NCBI GenBank assembly: GCA_036897095.1
Contig: JAYMSP010002106.1
Span: 1 to 26,258, forward strand
Reading direction: 5' to 3'
DNA length: 26,258 nt
From: Plantago elongata
Lineage: Eukaryota > Streptophyta > Magnoliopsida > Lamiales > Plantaginaceae
The position numbers were made by a program, and so were the translations under genes. Position 1 is the first letter of the stretch, and each line of letters begins with the position of its first letter. Shown here piece by piece: positions 1 through 10,270 of this stretch. The notes under the pieces are model-generated. The model was not told the DNA's origin and ran no database searches. It saw only the letters and a list, made by a program, of their open reading frames with translations.

Positions 1-98
1 CCGCGCGGCTGGCCGGGCAGCTGCTGTCGCTGACGCGACTCAACAACCCGGAGGCGACGCCCTCGCGCGGGGGCGGCCGCCCGCCCCCCCCCCCCCTG
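1..98. other. GC-rich patch with poly-C end, probable foreign or artefactual contig end
   Basis: The first ~98 bases are very GC-rich and finish in a long cytosine run, after which composition switches at once to the AT-rich plant background. One forward frame is open across it and reads as an alanine/leucine/arginine-rich peptide followed by prolines. No other part of the window resembles it. I infer a chimeric read, contaminant or homopolymer artefact at the start of an assembled contig. A genuine GC-rich plant insertion is less likely. Confidence 0.55.
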
Positions 99-785
99 TC
101 ACATCATTGGTGTGCTTAGATGTGTTCTTAACATGATTCAATCTGTTGAGCAATTAGCAAAGTTTATCATTAATTCCTCAAATCAAAGATCCTACCGCAT
201 ATAATCATTCAAACCTTTTACCACCAACATCAAAAAGCATACAATTTTTTTGGATGCGGCATAAATCTGCAAAAGTTGGAAACAGGGCATATTAGGGAAG
301 GTAGACAAAAAGAGAAAAAATGTTTGATAGTGACAAGGGTGAATACACAAAATTAGGAGAGCTTGAGACTTCAAGTGCTCTGTAGAATTTTCGCCTTGAA
401 AAATCGTAATGGACCTAACTCAAGATATGCATCAAAGTGATTGCTTTTCCTGAACCTGTTGTCCGTTGGGAAGACTTTATGAGGCATAAATACTTCAGTT
501 TAAGAGCTTTGATTTCTAGGGGCTTCTTTTCCTTCTTTGTTCCTCTCGAGAGGAAAGAATTGTGAAGGTTTCCATTGTTCTTTGTTGCTTTGCAACATCT
601 GATTGCATTATCTTAGCAGCCCTCCCATATTATTTGAATAAATTCTTTGGTCTATATTTAATTCCCATATTAACGCGTCGCAAGCATGCTAATCAGACAC
701 ACAAGAAAGTGCTTACTGCATTGCGGCAGGACAACTTGGTCCTGATGAATTTATTCAAGTTTTAAGTTTGGTTTGATTTTTCCAG
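99..785 (+). other. Partial intron of the BIG5-like gene, no exon seen
   Basis: No coding exon could be recognised in this AT-rich stretch. It ends in a pyrimidine-rich acceptor (TTTTTCCAG) directly before the first recognisable BIG5 exon, so I read it as the 3' part of the preceding intron. Short open frames here have no family resemblance. Confidence 0.5.
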
Positions 786-2702
786 GTTTATCACGATTGA
801 CATTGGATCCTAGATCAGCTATTAGAAGAAGTGCGTTGGAAGTTCTCTTTAATATTTTGAAGGACCATGGTCATCTCTTCTCACAGTTATTCTGGGATAA
901 TATTTTCAAGTCTGCAATCTTTCCAATATTCGGTTTCACCTGCGATAATAAAGAGACTCGGGCAGAAGGAGATGCCTGTTCACCTACGGCTAAATCCCCA
1001 GCTCCTGATTGGAACATATGGGACTCTGAAAGTTCGGCTGTTGCGGCAGAATGTCTCGTTGATCTCTTTGTCCAGTTCTTTGACTTGATGAAGCCTCATC
1101 TATGCGGAGTAGTATCTATATTAGCAGGGTTCATAAAAATCCCAGGCCAAGGTCACTCGAGTGCGGGAGTGGCTGCTTTAATGCGTCTAACATCTCACTT
1201 AAAAAGCAAGCTTTCAGAACAGGAGTGGCAAAATATCTTTACATGTCTGAAAGAGGCTGCTGGGTCCAGTTTGCCTGCTCTTAGAAAGCTTTTGAAAACT
1301 ATGGACAGGATTGAGGTGCCTGATGTTTCTCCTGATACAGAAATGTCTGCAGCGAATAGTGAGTATGGGGATGACAATGTACAAACTGCTGCATATGTTG
1401 TTTCAAGGATAAGAGGCCATATAGCTGTACAATTACTCTTTATACAGGTTTTCTTCTACTTCACCCTCTCCCGTTGCACTCTAAATTTTTATCTGTAATA
1501 ATACTGTCCTAAATGGCATTTTACTGCTCTTTACGTTCTTTTGCTGAAAGAGAGAGACAGACTGCATTCAAACATTCTCTTGCTAGTTGCTACACGTGTT
1601 CCGAGATGGAGGGGCACCATGCGTCTAGTGGCAGTTAGTAAATGATATTATCCCCTCCACCCCATTCATTTCTTAGCACTACCCAGCCCAAGTGTTAGGT
1701 GCATTCTTCTAATTTGTACCTGGAGGACTATTAAGACCACCTAACACAAGTTCTCTTATTATTATGTTGAAAACTTGTCAAATTTCTTGCATTCATGTTA
1801 TGTCCATCGTTTCAAAGTACCACCTATGATGCATGTTGGAAGGCATGTTCTCCTCTCTTCTTTTATCTTCCTTTTATTGGCATCCCAGTTGTCTGTTTGG
1901 TTTGCATTCTGTAATTTAACGTTATTGGTTGGGGCATCTATGCACGGTAAAGAGACAGTTCTGGTGTTTTTAATAATCCCTATAATTCGGTGTTTATACC
2001 AGAAGGGGTACAAGTATAATTTTTGTGTTTATTTTATACTTTTAACAGTTCCAGTGAGTGTCATGCTGATCTGTCTCTACTTGCTTGCAGGTTATCACTG
2101 ACCTTTACAAATCACATTGGAAGTCCTTGTCAGCGGACACGGTCACTATAATTGCTGACATCTATTCGTCGATCACATCTCACTCACATGAACTGAAATC
2201 TCAAACTATTTTACTGCAAAAGCTAGAGAAAACGTGCTCCATATTAGATCTTCCAGAATTACCAATGGTTCACTTCGAAAACGAATCCTACCAGAACTTC
2301 GTGAGCTTTCTTCATGATCTGTTGGCAACTAATCCTTCTCTTTCCGAGGAAAAGAACATAGAGGCAGAGCTTATATCAGCATGTGAAAATGTGCTGAAGA
2401 TATATCTGGACTGCGCTGGATTTGGACCTGTGTCGCCCAAAGCAGCCAATGGCCCAGTGGTACACTGTATACTTCCCTTGGGCTCCGCTAAGAAAGAGGA
2501 ACTGGCAGCGCGGACACCTCTGGTGCTGGCAGTAATGAGGATTTTGAGTAGTCTAGAAAGAGATTCTTTTAGAAGGTACATTTCGAGGTTATTTCCGCTG
2601 TTAGTAGATCTTGTTCGCAGTGAGCACAGTTCAAGAGAAGTGCAGCGCGTTCTGAGCAATATATTCGAGTCACGCATTGGTCCTATATTAATGAAGTTTT
2701 GA
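786..2702 (+). CDS. BIG5: BIG5/BEN1/MIN7-like ARF guanine-nucleotide exchange factor, C-terminal part
   Basis: These are the last two exons of a large Sec7-type ARF-GEF, at 786-1447 and 2091-2702 (stop TGA). The 1448-2090 intron is GT-AG and phase 0. The visible ~424 residues are the C-terminal HDS/ARM-like region. They carry LTLDPRSAIRRSALEVLFNI, LKDHGHLFS, a VVSRIRGHIAVQLL segment, an FENESYQNF block and the terminal VDLVRSEHSSREVQRVLS block. These match my recollection of Arabidopsis BIG5 (BEN1/MIN7) better than BIG1-4, which read differently in the same blocks. The family activates ARF GTPases at the trans-Golgi/early endosome; Arabidopsis BIG5 is linked to PIN recycling and immunity and is a target of the bacterial effector HopM1. 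The Sec7 catalytic domain lies upstream and is absent. The first exon starts in phase 1: the last base of a Gly codon sits in an unseen exon, so the gene is truncated by the window edge. The preceding intron must exceed about 680 bases. Confidence 0.88.
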
Positions 2703-3090
2703 TATTCTTTTGCTTGATGTATAGCAAAATAAGTTGAAACTCGTTAAAAGTTTACAGTGCCGGTCCCAATTTTTTGTTAGGTTATGGAAGCTGGGGTGGG
2801 TTTTGGATTAGTCTTTGTTGATGGATGTACTGATGTAAGGGCACATTTTGTGCTGATTACTGCATGTTTAGGGTATCAATATATATACAGTATATATGGA
2901 TGGTTCATTTACATATATTTCCTTCACTACATTCCGAAGTGCTTATTAGTTTTTTAAGTTCTGAGTCATTATATATAAGTTCAAAACCAGGAAAAACCAC
3001 CCCATAATTTCAACTTTATTCAGAACATCATTCTTCATTGCCCAGATTGAAGTATTATGCCATGTGAAAAGACAAATTTCGAGTGTTATA
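2703..3090. other. BIG5 3' UTR and downstream intergenic DNA
   Basis: After the BIG5 stop the sequence is T/A-rich, with TATATA tracts near 2880-2925. This fits a 3' UTR and termination region, but no clear canonical poly(A) signal stands out. No coding frame of interest was seen on either strand. Confidence 0.5.
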
Positions 3091-3372
3091 CTCCGTTGTT
3101 TTAAGAACTTTCTAGGGCATTAATTTCTCCTCAATTAAGGAATAATAGTTATATATTGATTTGTGTGGGGTATTATATTGATAAAGTAATAATTGATTAT
3201 TGAAGCATGCGAAATATATAATAAAGTTGTGATAAAGTAGGAAATATAAATAATAAAAAATTTGGATGGAATAAAAGTTTTCTAATTTAGAAATTGGGGT
3301 ATGAAGTTTGTAATATTCCTCAAAATAAGGAAAGTTAAGGAAAGTTAATAAATTTTTATTGAATTAGAGGAG
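3091..3372 (-). mobile_element. Stowaway-like (Tc1/mariner) MITE, copy 1
   Basis: A ~282-bp AT-rich non-coding element lies between two TA dinucleotides (3089-3090 and 3373-3374). It begins CTCCGTTGTTTTAAG and ends TTAGAGGAG, which are degenerate forms of the CTCCCTCCGTCC ends typical of plant Stowaway-like MITEs. Read in this direction it resembles the reverse complement of the element at 18411-18676: both share an AACTTTCTAGGG(G)CAT block just inside the end, followed by a TTTGTGTGG block and a TATTATATTG block. It has no coding capacity and would need a mariner transposase in trans. Confidence 0.7.
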
Positions 3373-3579
3373 TAACTTATAAGACGTTATTCTATTTAAA
3401 ATAAATTACTTAAAATGCTATTTATATTAATAAGTTGTACTAAGTTTTATGTATATTCACAAATACAAAATGTAAAGGAAAAGACACATGCATTGAGATC
3501 AATTAAAATTGAACACTCCAAGCAAAACAATCTAACATCTCCATTTATTACATTGAGTTATTTTCAACTTAAAATTAAT

Positions 3580-3715
3580 TTAGTTCGGTTCAATATAATT
3601 TATATATTACTTCAATTTAATTAAATTAAATTCAGTTCAGTAAAAATCATTAGTCGTGGATCGAACCTGTTATTTGGAAGGAGAATGTAAAGGAGTAAAG
3701 GACTACTTTAATGTA
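3580..3715 (-). mobile_element. Possible degenerate tRNA-derived SINE remnant
   Basis: On the minus strand a Pol III box-B-like GGTTCGATCCACG lies at 3653-3668. It is followed by an AT-rich tail containing GAACTGAA and GAACCGAAC motifs. No convincing box A is visible. The same order of box B then an AT-rich, GAACTGAA-type tail occurs at 15900-16055, which suggests one family. The call is weak. Confidence 0.3.
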
Positions 3716-3919
3716 TATGGGGCATATTCTCAAGAATCTCCCAGATGAAACTCCCGCAAAGCAATTTACCAGACAAAAAGAGTAAAGCGATCGCGCTTTA
3801 AGCTTTATTCTTCAGAGAGCGACTCTACTCCATTAGGCTACTAAATGCATCAGTGAAACCAGCCAAACAAAATCAGAAGCCAAAGCAAATCAGTTCACTA
3901 TCATCAGAGCTTCGAGAAA

Positions 3920-6900
3920 ATGGAGAGCTCTGGGGAATTGGTATCGCTTCCATTGTTGATAGAATCCAATTACAGAGCCTGCACTATTCCGTACCGATTC
4001 CCTTCCGATGATCCGAAGAAGCCTACACCTACTGAGCTCTCGTGGATCAACCTCTTCGCCAAATCCATTCCTTCTTTCCGGTATCACTTTGCTACTCTCT
4101 TCGTTATGTTGATTGATGATTGCGCCAGTTTACATAGATTTGCTAATTGATGACCGATCGACTGATTGATTGATCAACTGCAGCCAACGCGCTGAGAGTG
4201 ATGACACGGTTCAGGATGCTCCTGCTAGGGCGGAGAAATTTGCTTTGAGGTTAGTACAGTGCTCGTAGATTATTTTGATGATGCATAATCGTACTGTTGT
4301 AGTAGTGTTATCTATTTTCAATTGATGATGTATAATCGTACTGTTGTAGTTGTGTTCTTTTTACATTGATGATGATGATTCGCATTGTTGTAGTTGTTTT
4401 TCTGTTTACATTGATGATGATGATTCGTACGGCTGTAGTTGTGTTTTCTGTTTACAATTGAATTGATGATGATGATGCATGATCGGACTGTTGCATTTGT
4501 GTGTTATGTTTACAATTGAGATGATGATGATGCAGAATCGTCCTGTTGTAGTAGTGTTTTCTGTTTACAATAGATGATTATGATGATGATGATGATGCAT
4601 AATTGTACTCTTGTAGTTGTGTTTTCTGTCTACGTTGATGACGATGCATATTCGTACTGTTGTAGTTGTGTTTTCTGTTTACAGTTGATATGATGATGAA
4701 TGATGATGATGCATGGTTGTACTGTTGTAGTTGTGTTTTCTGCTTACAATTGATGTTTTGATCTCGCTAGGTATACTGAAATACTGGAGGATTTGAAGAA
4801 GGATCCTGAGAGTCATGGCGGACCGCCTGATTGTGTTGTATGTCCATTTCGTAGAATGCGCTTTTGTTACTTGAGATTTGTTAGTTTAGTTTTTATGAAG
4901 AGTTGTGTCATGTGTTTTTCTGTTATGAACAGCTTCTTTGCCAGCTTAGGGAGCAAGTCCTGAGAGAAGTTGGATTCAGAGATATTTTCAAAAAGATCAA
5001 AGTGAGTTGATCCATATTTTATCAGAGTGTAAACATTGAATGCGATATCCATGTGCATATAGCTTGTTTTAGATCATTCATAGGCCGAGGTTCGGAAATT
5101 TTTCCACAATTTCAGATGGCCTGTATCTTTGCGTTCCTATTTCAGTTTGTCTGTTGAGAAGTGAGAGGAAGAATATACGCATTTGAGTCATTGAGTGTTT
5201 TATTTGCTTTTACTGCAGGAAGATGAAAATGCCAAGGCTATATCCTTATTCCAGGAGGTTGTGCGTCTTAATGATTCTATTGAAGATGACGCCAAGCGTG
5301 TTGAGAATTTGATTCGAGGAATCTTTGCCGGTAACATATTTGATCTCGGCTCTGCACAGGTACAATTGGTTCTCACCTGGGAATAGTATCAGTTAATTAC
5401 TAGTGAATTTTTTGGAGTAGATTGCTCGTCATTATGTGCCGACAAGTTACAAGGACCTGCATAGATAAAACCTAAAGTAATGATGATAATGTTACCTTCA
5501 GCCTGGCATTTGTGGAGTTATTGTTTTGTTAACTATGATAATATTGCTTGTGTTTTTTTGGTGATGCTGCCAATCCTTCTGGATTCTAAACATACTCATT
5601 TGGTGATGCTGTCGATTCTTCCTGATTCTAAACCTTTTTGTAAAGGAGCTTTTTCGGAAACCATGATAATTGATGAGTGACATTCACATGTGATGGCAGC
5701 TTGCATACTTGTACTTTATAATTCTGTTTTTGAAGTTCAAATGCACTCGTTCTTTGCATAAACCATGCATTAGTAACTTGTTTTACTCTGCAGCATTCAG
5801 TCATCTACACCAGTTGCATTGTCCTTCATGCTCCAAGTACTTGATCGTATTGGATATCTTACATAGATACATATGTAATGAATTCTTGTTCTTCAGGCTA
5901 ATTGGCTTTCAAAATTCATCTGAAGCTATCTTCGAGTAAAAAAATCTGTTATGAGCTGTCACATTGTTCGTTAATCTTGCTCTAGATAATATTGGTTTGC
6001 AATTCTTAGTTGCTGTGGATTGTTGAGGCCAAAAAATCCCAAAGCCTCACTCACTTGGTCATTCAATTTGCTACGAACATACAGTGACAGAGTATAGGCT
6101 GTAATAGCTACTTAGGACATTTTGCTGTTGTTAAGACAGGATACTGATCACCAAGAGTTGTGTAAATGTATGCTCACTAGGTAGCCATTATAGCAAAGAC
6201 CAGATTTCAGAGTGCTCCTTGTAACCTTATTACATAACTCTCCATGTGAAACTTCAGAGTGTCCGAAAGCATGCTGTTAATTGATATTGAGTGTAGGCAG
6301 CTAGCTTATATTGTTGAAATGGATGTTGCGTCTGATTGAGTACTAACCATTTCACCCTATATCTTGAAGCTGGCAGAGTTATTTGCCAAGGATGGTATGT
6401 CCTTTCAAGCTAGCTGTCAGAACCTACTCCCACGACCCTGGGTAATTGATGATTTGGACAACTTTATTTCAAAATGGGCACGTAAATCATGGAAAAAGGT
6501 TAGTTCTGATTCCCGCTAACTATATACATCTTCAGCTGTTTACTTGAAGCATTCTAATGGGTGAGCACTTCTTGGACTAACTTGCTCAATTATGGTGCAG
6601 GTTGTAATCCTTGCGGATAATTCTGGTGCAGATATAATTTTGGGTATATTGCCATTTGCAAGGGAGCTACTCCGACGTGATGTACAGGTCTGTTTTTGGT
6701 ATCCTTGTTTCTTGGTGAAGTTTCTAGATAATCATGCAGCAGATAAACAGACAGATGACTTACACTTGAGTATTAACAGATGCTAGAACTCCATATCATA
6801 TATCAAGGCCAGCAATAACCTTATTACCATTGCTTCACATTTCAGTTATTTAGGTACTGCATGTGTTATGTCCAGGCTGCTAAGCCCAGATATTTACATA

Positions 6901-9309
6901 ATGCATTCCCTACATCAGGGCTTGTTCAGTGGAATTCAATCAAACCTGATACTGCCATCCAATATATCCAGTGTCCGCTTGGTCCCTGTGTTCTAGATTT
7001 CAGAACGTATTCCCCACCTTCCTACCTGCCAAAAAGCAAATTAGACAAATAGATGAACACATTATATTCGCATGCCCATTGTTTTCATAATTAGTAGGGC
7101 ATAGAATCTAGCATCGAGTAAGATCTATGGTTATTGTTCATTGCTAGCATATCACAGAAGCTACCTCGCTTGCTGTTCCTCGCTGAAAGAATTTACTCCA
7201 AAGATGATAATAAATGACAAACTTGCATTTTTATTTCAAAATTAATTGTCTAAACATGAAATCTGGGTCTTCGGTTTGACAAGTTGATGCAAGGTCGCTG
7301 TCATCCACAACTAACTGATTATATAAAGATTCTATTTGGAAGCGCTCAATGTAACTTCCTATGTACTTAAGTAACCAACAATTTTTTCTGTGGTTGTCAT
7401 GGAAAATTATTGGGCTCTTCATTTGATTGAGACATGTTGTGGTCAGAGTTTCATGAAAGGTTTTTAGTCACATGCTTTGTGACCCTTGCACTACAGACGT
7501 TGTATAACGTCATTAGTGCCCTACCCTAGTTTACTTAGGTAGCAAATGCCGAGACTGTTAGTAGTGAAGCCATGAACCCTGCTCTATTAGCATTTATTTT
7601 AAGTCATAAACATGTGTGCAGCATAATATGTGATGCTATTTGGCGTGCTTACAAAGTTCTTCCTCATCTTTTAAATGTTGTGCTGAATTTCTTGCATACT
7701 GTGCAGGTTGTGCTGGCTGTAAATGATTTGCCTTCAATTAACGACATAACATATCCTGAGTTAATTGAGATTATAGGAAAGGTATGGTTATTTTAGTGCT
7801 GTTATATAATTTCAAAAGCAGGTTTGAGTTGTAACTTTGTTCTTGTTTTGCAGTTGAGGGATGAGAACGGAAAGCTTCTTGGAGTTGATACTTCAAATCT
7901 TTTAATTGCTAATTCTGGCAATGATTTGCCGGTAAGAAGTTTCGTTTGCTGCCTTCTTGACTGTCATCTAAAGATTATGATCTTAAGCTTCTTCACTTAA
8001 CTGATATGGTCTCGTATGTCGCTATAGGTTATTGACCTGACCAGAGTATCCCAAGAACTAGCCTACCTAGCTACTGATGCAGACCTCGTAGTTATGGAAG
8101 GAATGGTAAGTTCTCTGAAGATGCATGCTTTTTAACATTAAATTGGCTATCTGACGTGATTTGATCATCACACATTTTCACATTGCTGTTCTGGGTTGCT
8201 ATTTACTGGCGGATATTTATGTGCAAATATTAATGGCTGTCTCTACATGAAATCCGTGTTGGGGTTCTAGTTTAGTCTTATTATGCAAATATTTCATTGA
8301 ATACGTTATACACAATCTTTTCGATAGGATTTGCTTTTGGAGCAGCTTGACCACAACTTCAAACTTGTACAAATGCACGTTTGACCACCAGCTTCAAACT
8401 TTAAATTCTCCTCTGATGTTTTATCTATTGCTTCGAAAAAATGGAAAATGATTGATGAATCTATACCGACGTCGATGTTTTCATTTCAATGACTTCATAA
8501 CCAAGTTCTGTATTAGTTTCCTCCATGCCAAATTTGAATTTTGTAATGATGTCCAGCTCGTTCCTGGTTCCGGATTCACCTTTGAAAAGGTCATACTTTT
8601 ATTATGTACCTTTTTGGTAAGAATGATTCACTGCATCTTCTTTTCTTTAAAAAGTAGGATACATAGCTGATGAAACCCTCTCCCTTACCCCTGAAATGAA
8701 ACCTTGCATTTCATCATTTGGATTTGAGCCCATGGCCTCCTACAGTCCTACTTAGAGAAATGGAAGACTAAGCTCTAGGCGAACAATAATACTCAACTGA
8801 TTTTGTGCATCTTAGCCTGCTACACTCATGAAGTAAAATGAATAACACTACATGCACTTCTTAAATACCAGCAGCACCTCGAGTTGTCCGGGGCGGAGGG
8901 AGTATAATATATATCAACCTTAGCAATTTATACAGCTTGCTTCACTTATACTGCATAGCTATTTGTCTAACTAAATGGAGAGCTCCACTCCAGCTTGCTT
9001 CTAGTAACAACTTCCAAAATCTTACCTTTCCCTGTATTTTTTGGCCAGGGACGAGGAATAGAAACCAACCTTTACGCACAGTTCAAATGCGATTCCTTGA
9101 AAGTCGCGATGGTAATTGATAAAGCTTCTTATATGCATAATTTCACACCTCCATCTTCTCAATTTGATCTTTGCTGGTTGTTTTGCAAATAACTTGCATT
9201 TCTATGTTCACTCTTGTCTCCTGTTTAGGTGAAGCACCTTGAGGTTGCTGAGTTTCTTGGAGGAAGGCTTTATGATTGTGTTATCAAGTTCAATGAGTCT
9301 CAGGGATAG
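3920..9309 (+). CDS. DUF89 damage-control phosphatase (At2g17340 type), 12 exons, 364 aa
   Basis: Exons: 3920-4080, 4184-4249, 4771-4837, 4933-5001, 5219-5359, 6370-6498, 6601-6687, 7707-7781, 7854-7931, 8028-8105, 9049-9111 and 9229-9309. All introns are GT-AG, and the joined frame of 1095 nt is open to TAG. The protein begins MESSGELVSLPLL and aligns with my memory of Arabidopsis At2g17340 over its full length of about 365 residues, including YRACTIPYRFPSD, DPESHGGPPD, IFAGNIFDLGSAQ, LIANSGNDLPVIDL and GRGIETNLYAQFKCDSLK. The DUF89 metal-site motif DNSGAD is at residues 217-222; Asp and Asn of this motif bind the divalent metal in the family. Members are metal-dependent phosphatases that remove damaged or surplus phosphometabolites; plant subfamily II members act on 4'-phosphopantetheine and related compounds. 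No signal peptide is visible, so it is probably cytosolic. Introns from exon 4 onward are all phase 0. The ATG is the first in frame after a short leader and matches the family start. Confidence 0.93.
4275..4755 (+). repeat. Intronic minisatellite with embedded (GAT)n microsatellites
   Basis: Most of intron 2 of the damage-control phosphatase (4250-4770) consists of about nine imperfect tandem units of ~45-65 bp. Each unit has the pattern (GAT)n-GCATAATCGTAC-TGTTGTAGTTGTG-TTTTCTGTTTAC. Unit length varies mainly through the number of GAT triplets. The last unit runs almost into the 3' splice site (CTCGCTAG at 4763-4770), so each unit carries a pyrimidine tract plus an ATTGAT motif that could resemble a branch point. 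Confidence 0.9.
5558..5641 (+). repeat. 42-bp imperfect tandem duplication in intron 5
   Basis: Two adjacent copies start at 5558 and 5600, each beginning TTGGTGATGCTG and containing GATTCTAAAC. They lie within the ~1-kb intron 5 of the damage-control phosphatase. The rest of that intron (5360-6369) shows no coding or element structure I can support. Confidence 0.75.
6688..7706 (+). other. Intron 7 of the damage-control phosphatase, featureless
   Basis: This ~1-kb intron has GT-AG borders and a T-rich acceptor. Short open frames on both strands show no family resemblance, and I see no terminal inverted repeats or RNA-gene signature. Confidence 0.6.
8840..8905 (+). mobile_element. Truncated Stowaway-like MITE end in intron 10
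   Basis: The string GTCCGGGGCGGAGGGAGTA next to TAATATAT at about 8886-8908 is a near-canonical right end of the CTCCCTCCGTCC-type Stowaway MITEs. The upstream ACTTCTTAAATACC is typical of sequence just inside such ends. No matching left end is visible in the intron, so this is probably a truncated copy. Confidence 0.45.
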
Positions 9310-9436
9310 TTGTTGATTATAATGGATCAGCATGATGCTTGTTGGCTGAAATCTGCAGGCTTCAATCTCATAATCCATATATTATTCTTCATATCAGCCT
9401 ATCCTGGGTTCATATGAAATTGAACAATATTTTCAC

Positions 9437-9584
9437 GGGAAAATTCCATTTTTGGTACCGTCCAACTTCCAATAACCTAATGTGGCAGTGTCCAATTGAG
9501 TTACTTCTAACGCTGATTGGACAGACTGGAGCACATATGTTGCACGTTGTTAAACACAATAGCGTACCAAAAATGGATTATCCG
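9437..9584. mobile_element. Short Mutator-type MITE in the damage-control phosphatase 3' region
   Basis: A 148-bp element has near-perfect terminal inverted repeats: TCCATTTTTGGTAC at 9445-9458 is matched by its exact reverse complement at 9564-9577, and the similarity extends outwards to GGGAAAAT / CGGATAA. The flanks carry a target-site duplication differing at one position: ATATTTTCAC (9427-9436) and ATATTCTCAC (9585-9594). A 9-10 bp duplication fits MULE transposition. There is no coding content. It sits ~130 bp after the phosphatase stop codon and may be transcribed in its 3' UTR. Confidence 0.72.
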
Positions 9585-9935
9585 ATATTCTCACATTATC
9601 AATAACGATTATTGTGGACTTTGGTTAGATATGTTTTTAGTATGAGGCAGGATCTGAACTGTTGTAATTGGGCTCCGCATTCATTTTAAAATTGTGAGCC
9701 TTGTATCTCTCTGTGCTTCAAAGCAATACAGCATTGTCATGTTTAAAACGAAGACCTAAAATGCTAGTTGTTTCCTTACATGATTTGGAAATGAAAGAAT
9801 TGAGCGGGCATTTTACTACGAGCAACTAATACTCGTTACAATACGAAGCTGATGAATACAATATGTGTGCAGTTCACCAGATGAGACTTAAGATGGTTGA
9901 CTGTATCACAGGAATTACTGCAGCTGTACACTGCT

Positions 9936-10085
9936 TCAAGTATGGTGTACCTGAAAGCTTCTCTTCAAATCAGTAGTTGTCAGCTTGTCTTCAGAATAGA
10001 CTTTTTCCAATATATCAATAACATGGTCAATAGGTGAACAAGGGCACTCAAAGTGCCAGATAACAATACTCTCGACCTGAATCAT
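9936..10085 (-). CDS. Unassigned 49-codon ORF with coding appearance, possible orphan exon
   Basis: On the minus strand an ATG at 10083-10085 opens a 49-aa frame ending at TGA 9936-9938. The peptide has a balanced, protein-like composition: MIQVESIVIWHFECPCSP, then IDHVIDILEKVYSEDKL, then TTTDLKRSFQ. The inner part is bounded by good splice signals, with an acceptor-like GATTCAG before GTCGAGAG (about 10077) and a donor-like TTTCAG/GTACACC (about 9952). It could therefore be an internal exon of about 125 nt. I do not recognise the family and found no partner exons nearby. It lies downstream of the transporter stop on the same strand. It could be a captured gene fragment, an alternative 3' exon of the transporter, a small ORF or chance. 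Confidence 0.35.
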   Translation of the reverse strand: MIQVESIVIWHFECPCSPIDHVIDILEKVYSEDKLTTTDLKRSFQVHHT

Positions 10086-10151
10086 TTAACAAATTTCGGC
10101 TGGATATATTGATCGAGAGACATGAAAAACCATGAGTGTCCAATTTCGTAT

Positions 10152-10240
10152 AATCTTGATTAGCATTCTTCGGACATGTAATTGACTTGTTACAATCTTG
10201 ATTAGCATTCTTGAGCCTGCAGGTGACCTGCAGGTAACAT
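10152..10240. repeat. Direct repeat and SbfI-type palindrome pair
   Basis: The motif ATCTTGATTAGCATTCTT occurs twice about 40 bp apart (near 10156 and 10195). It is followed at about 10217 by CCTGCAGGTGACCTGCAGG, a near-perfect palindrome made of two CCTGCAGG cores. No function is evident. Confidence 0.5.
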
Positions 10241-10270
10241 TGAAGATTTAATTAAGTTGTAATAATAATC

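Noticed and set aside
1775-2101. 108-aa hydrophobic open frame
   Set aside because: It covers the intron between two BIG5 exons; the hydrophobicity reflects T-rich intron sequence.
2312-2677. 121-aa minus-strand open frame
   Set aside because: It lies antisense to the last BIG5 exon, whose plus-strand protein clearly matches a known family.
9339-9605. 88-aa open frame after the phosphatase
   Set aside because: It runs through the inverted repeats of a Mutator-type MITE and has no protein-like pattern.
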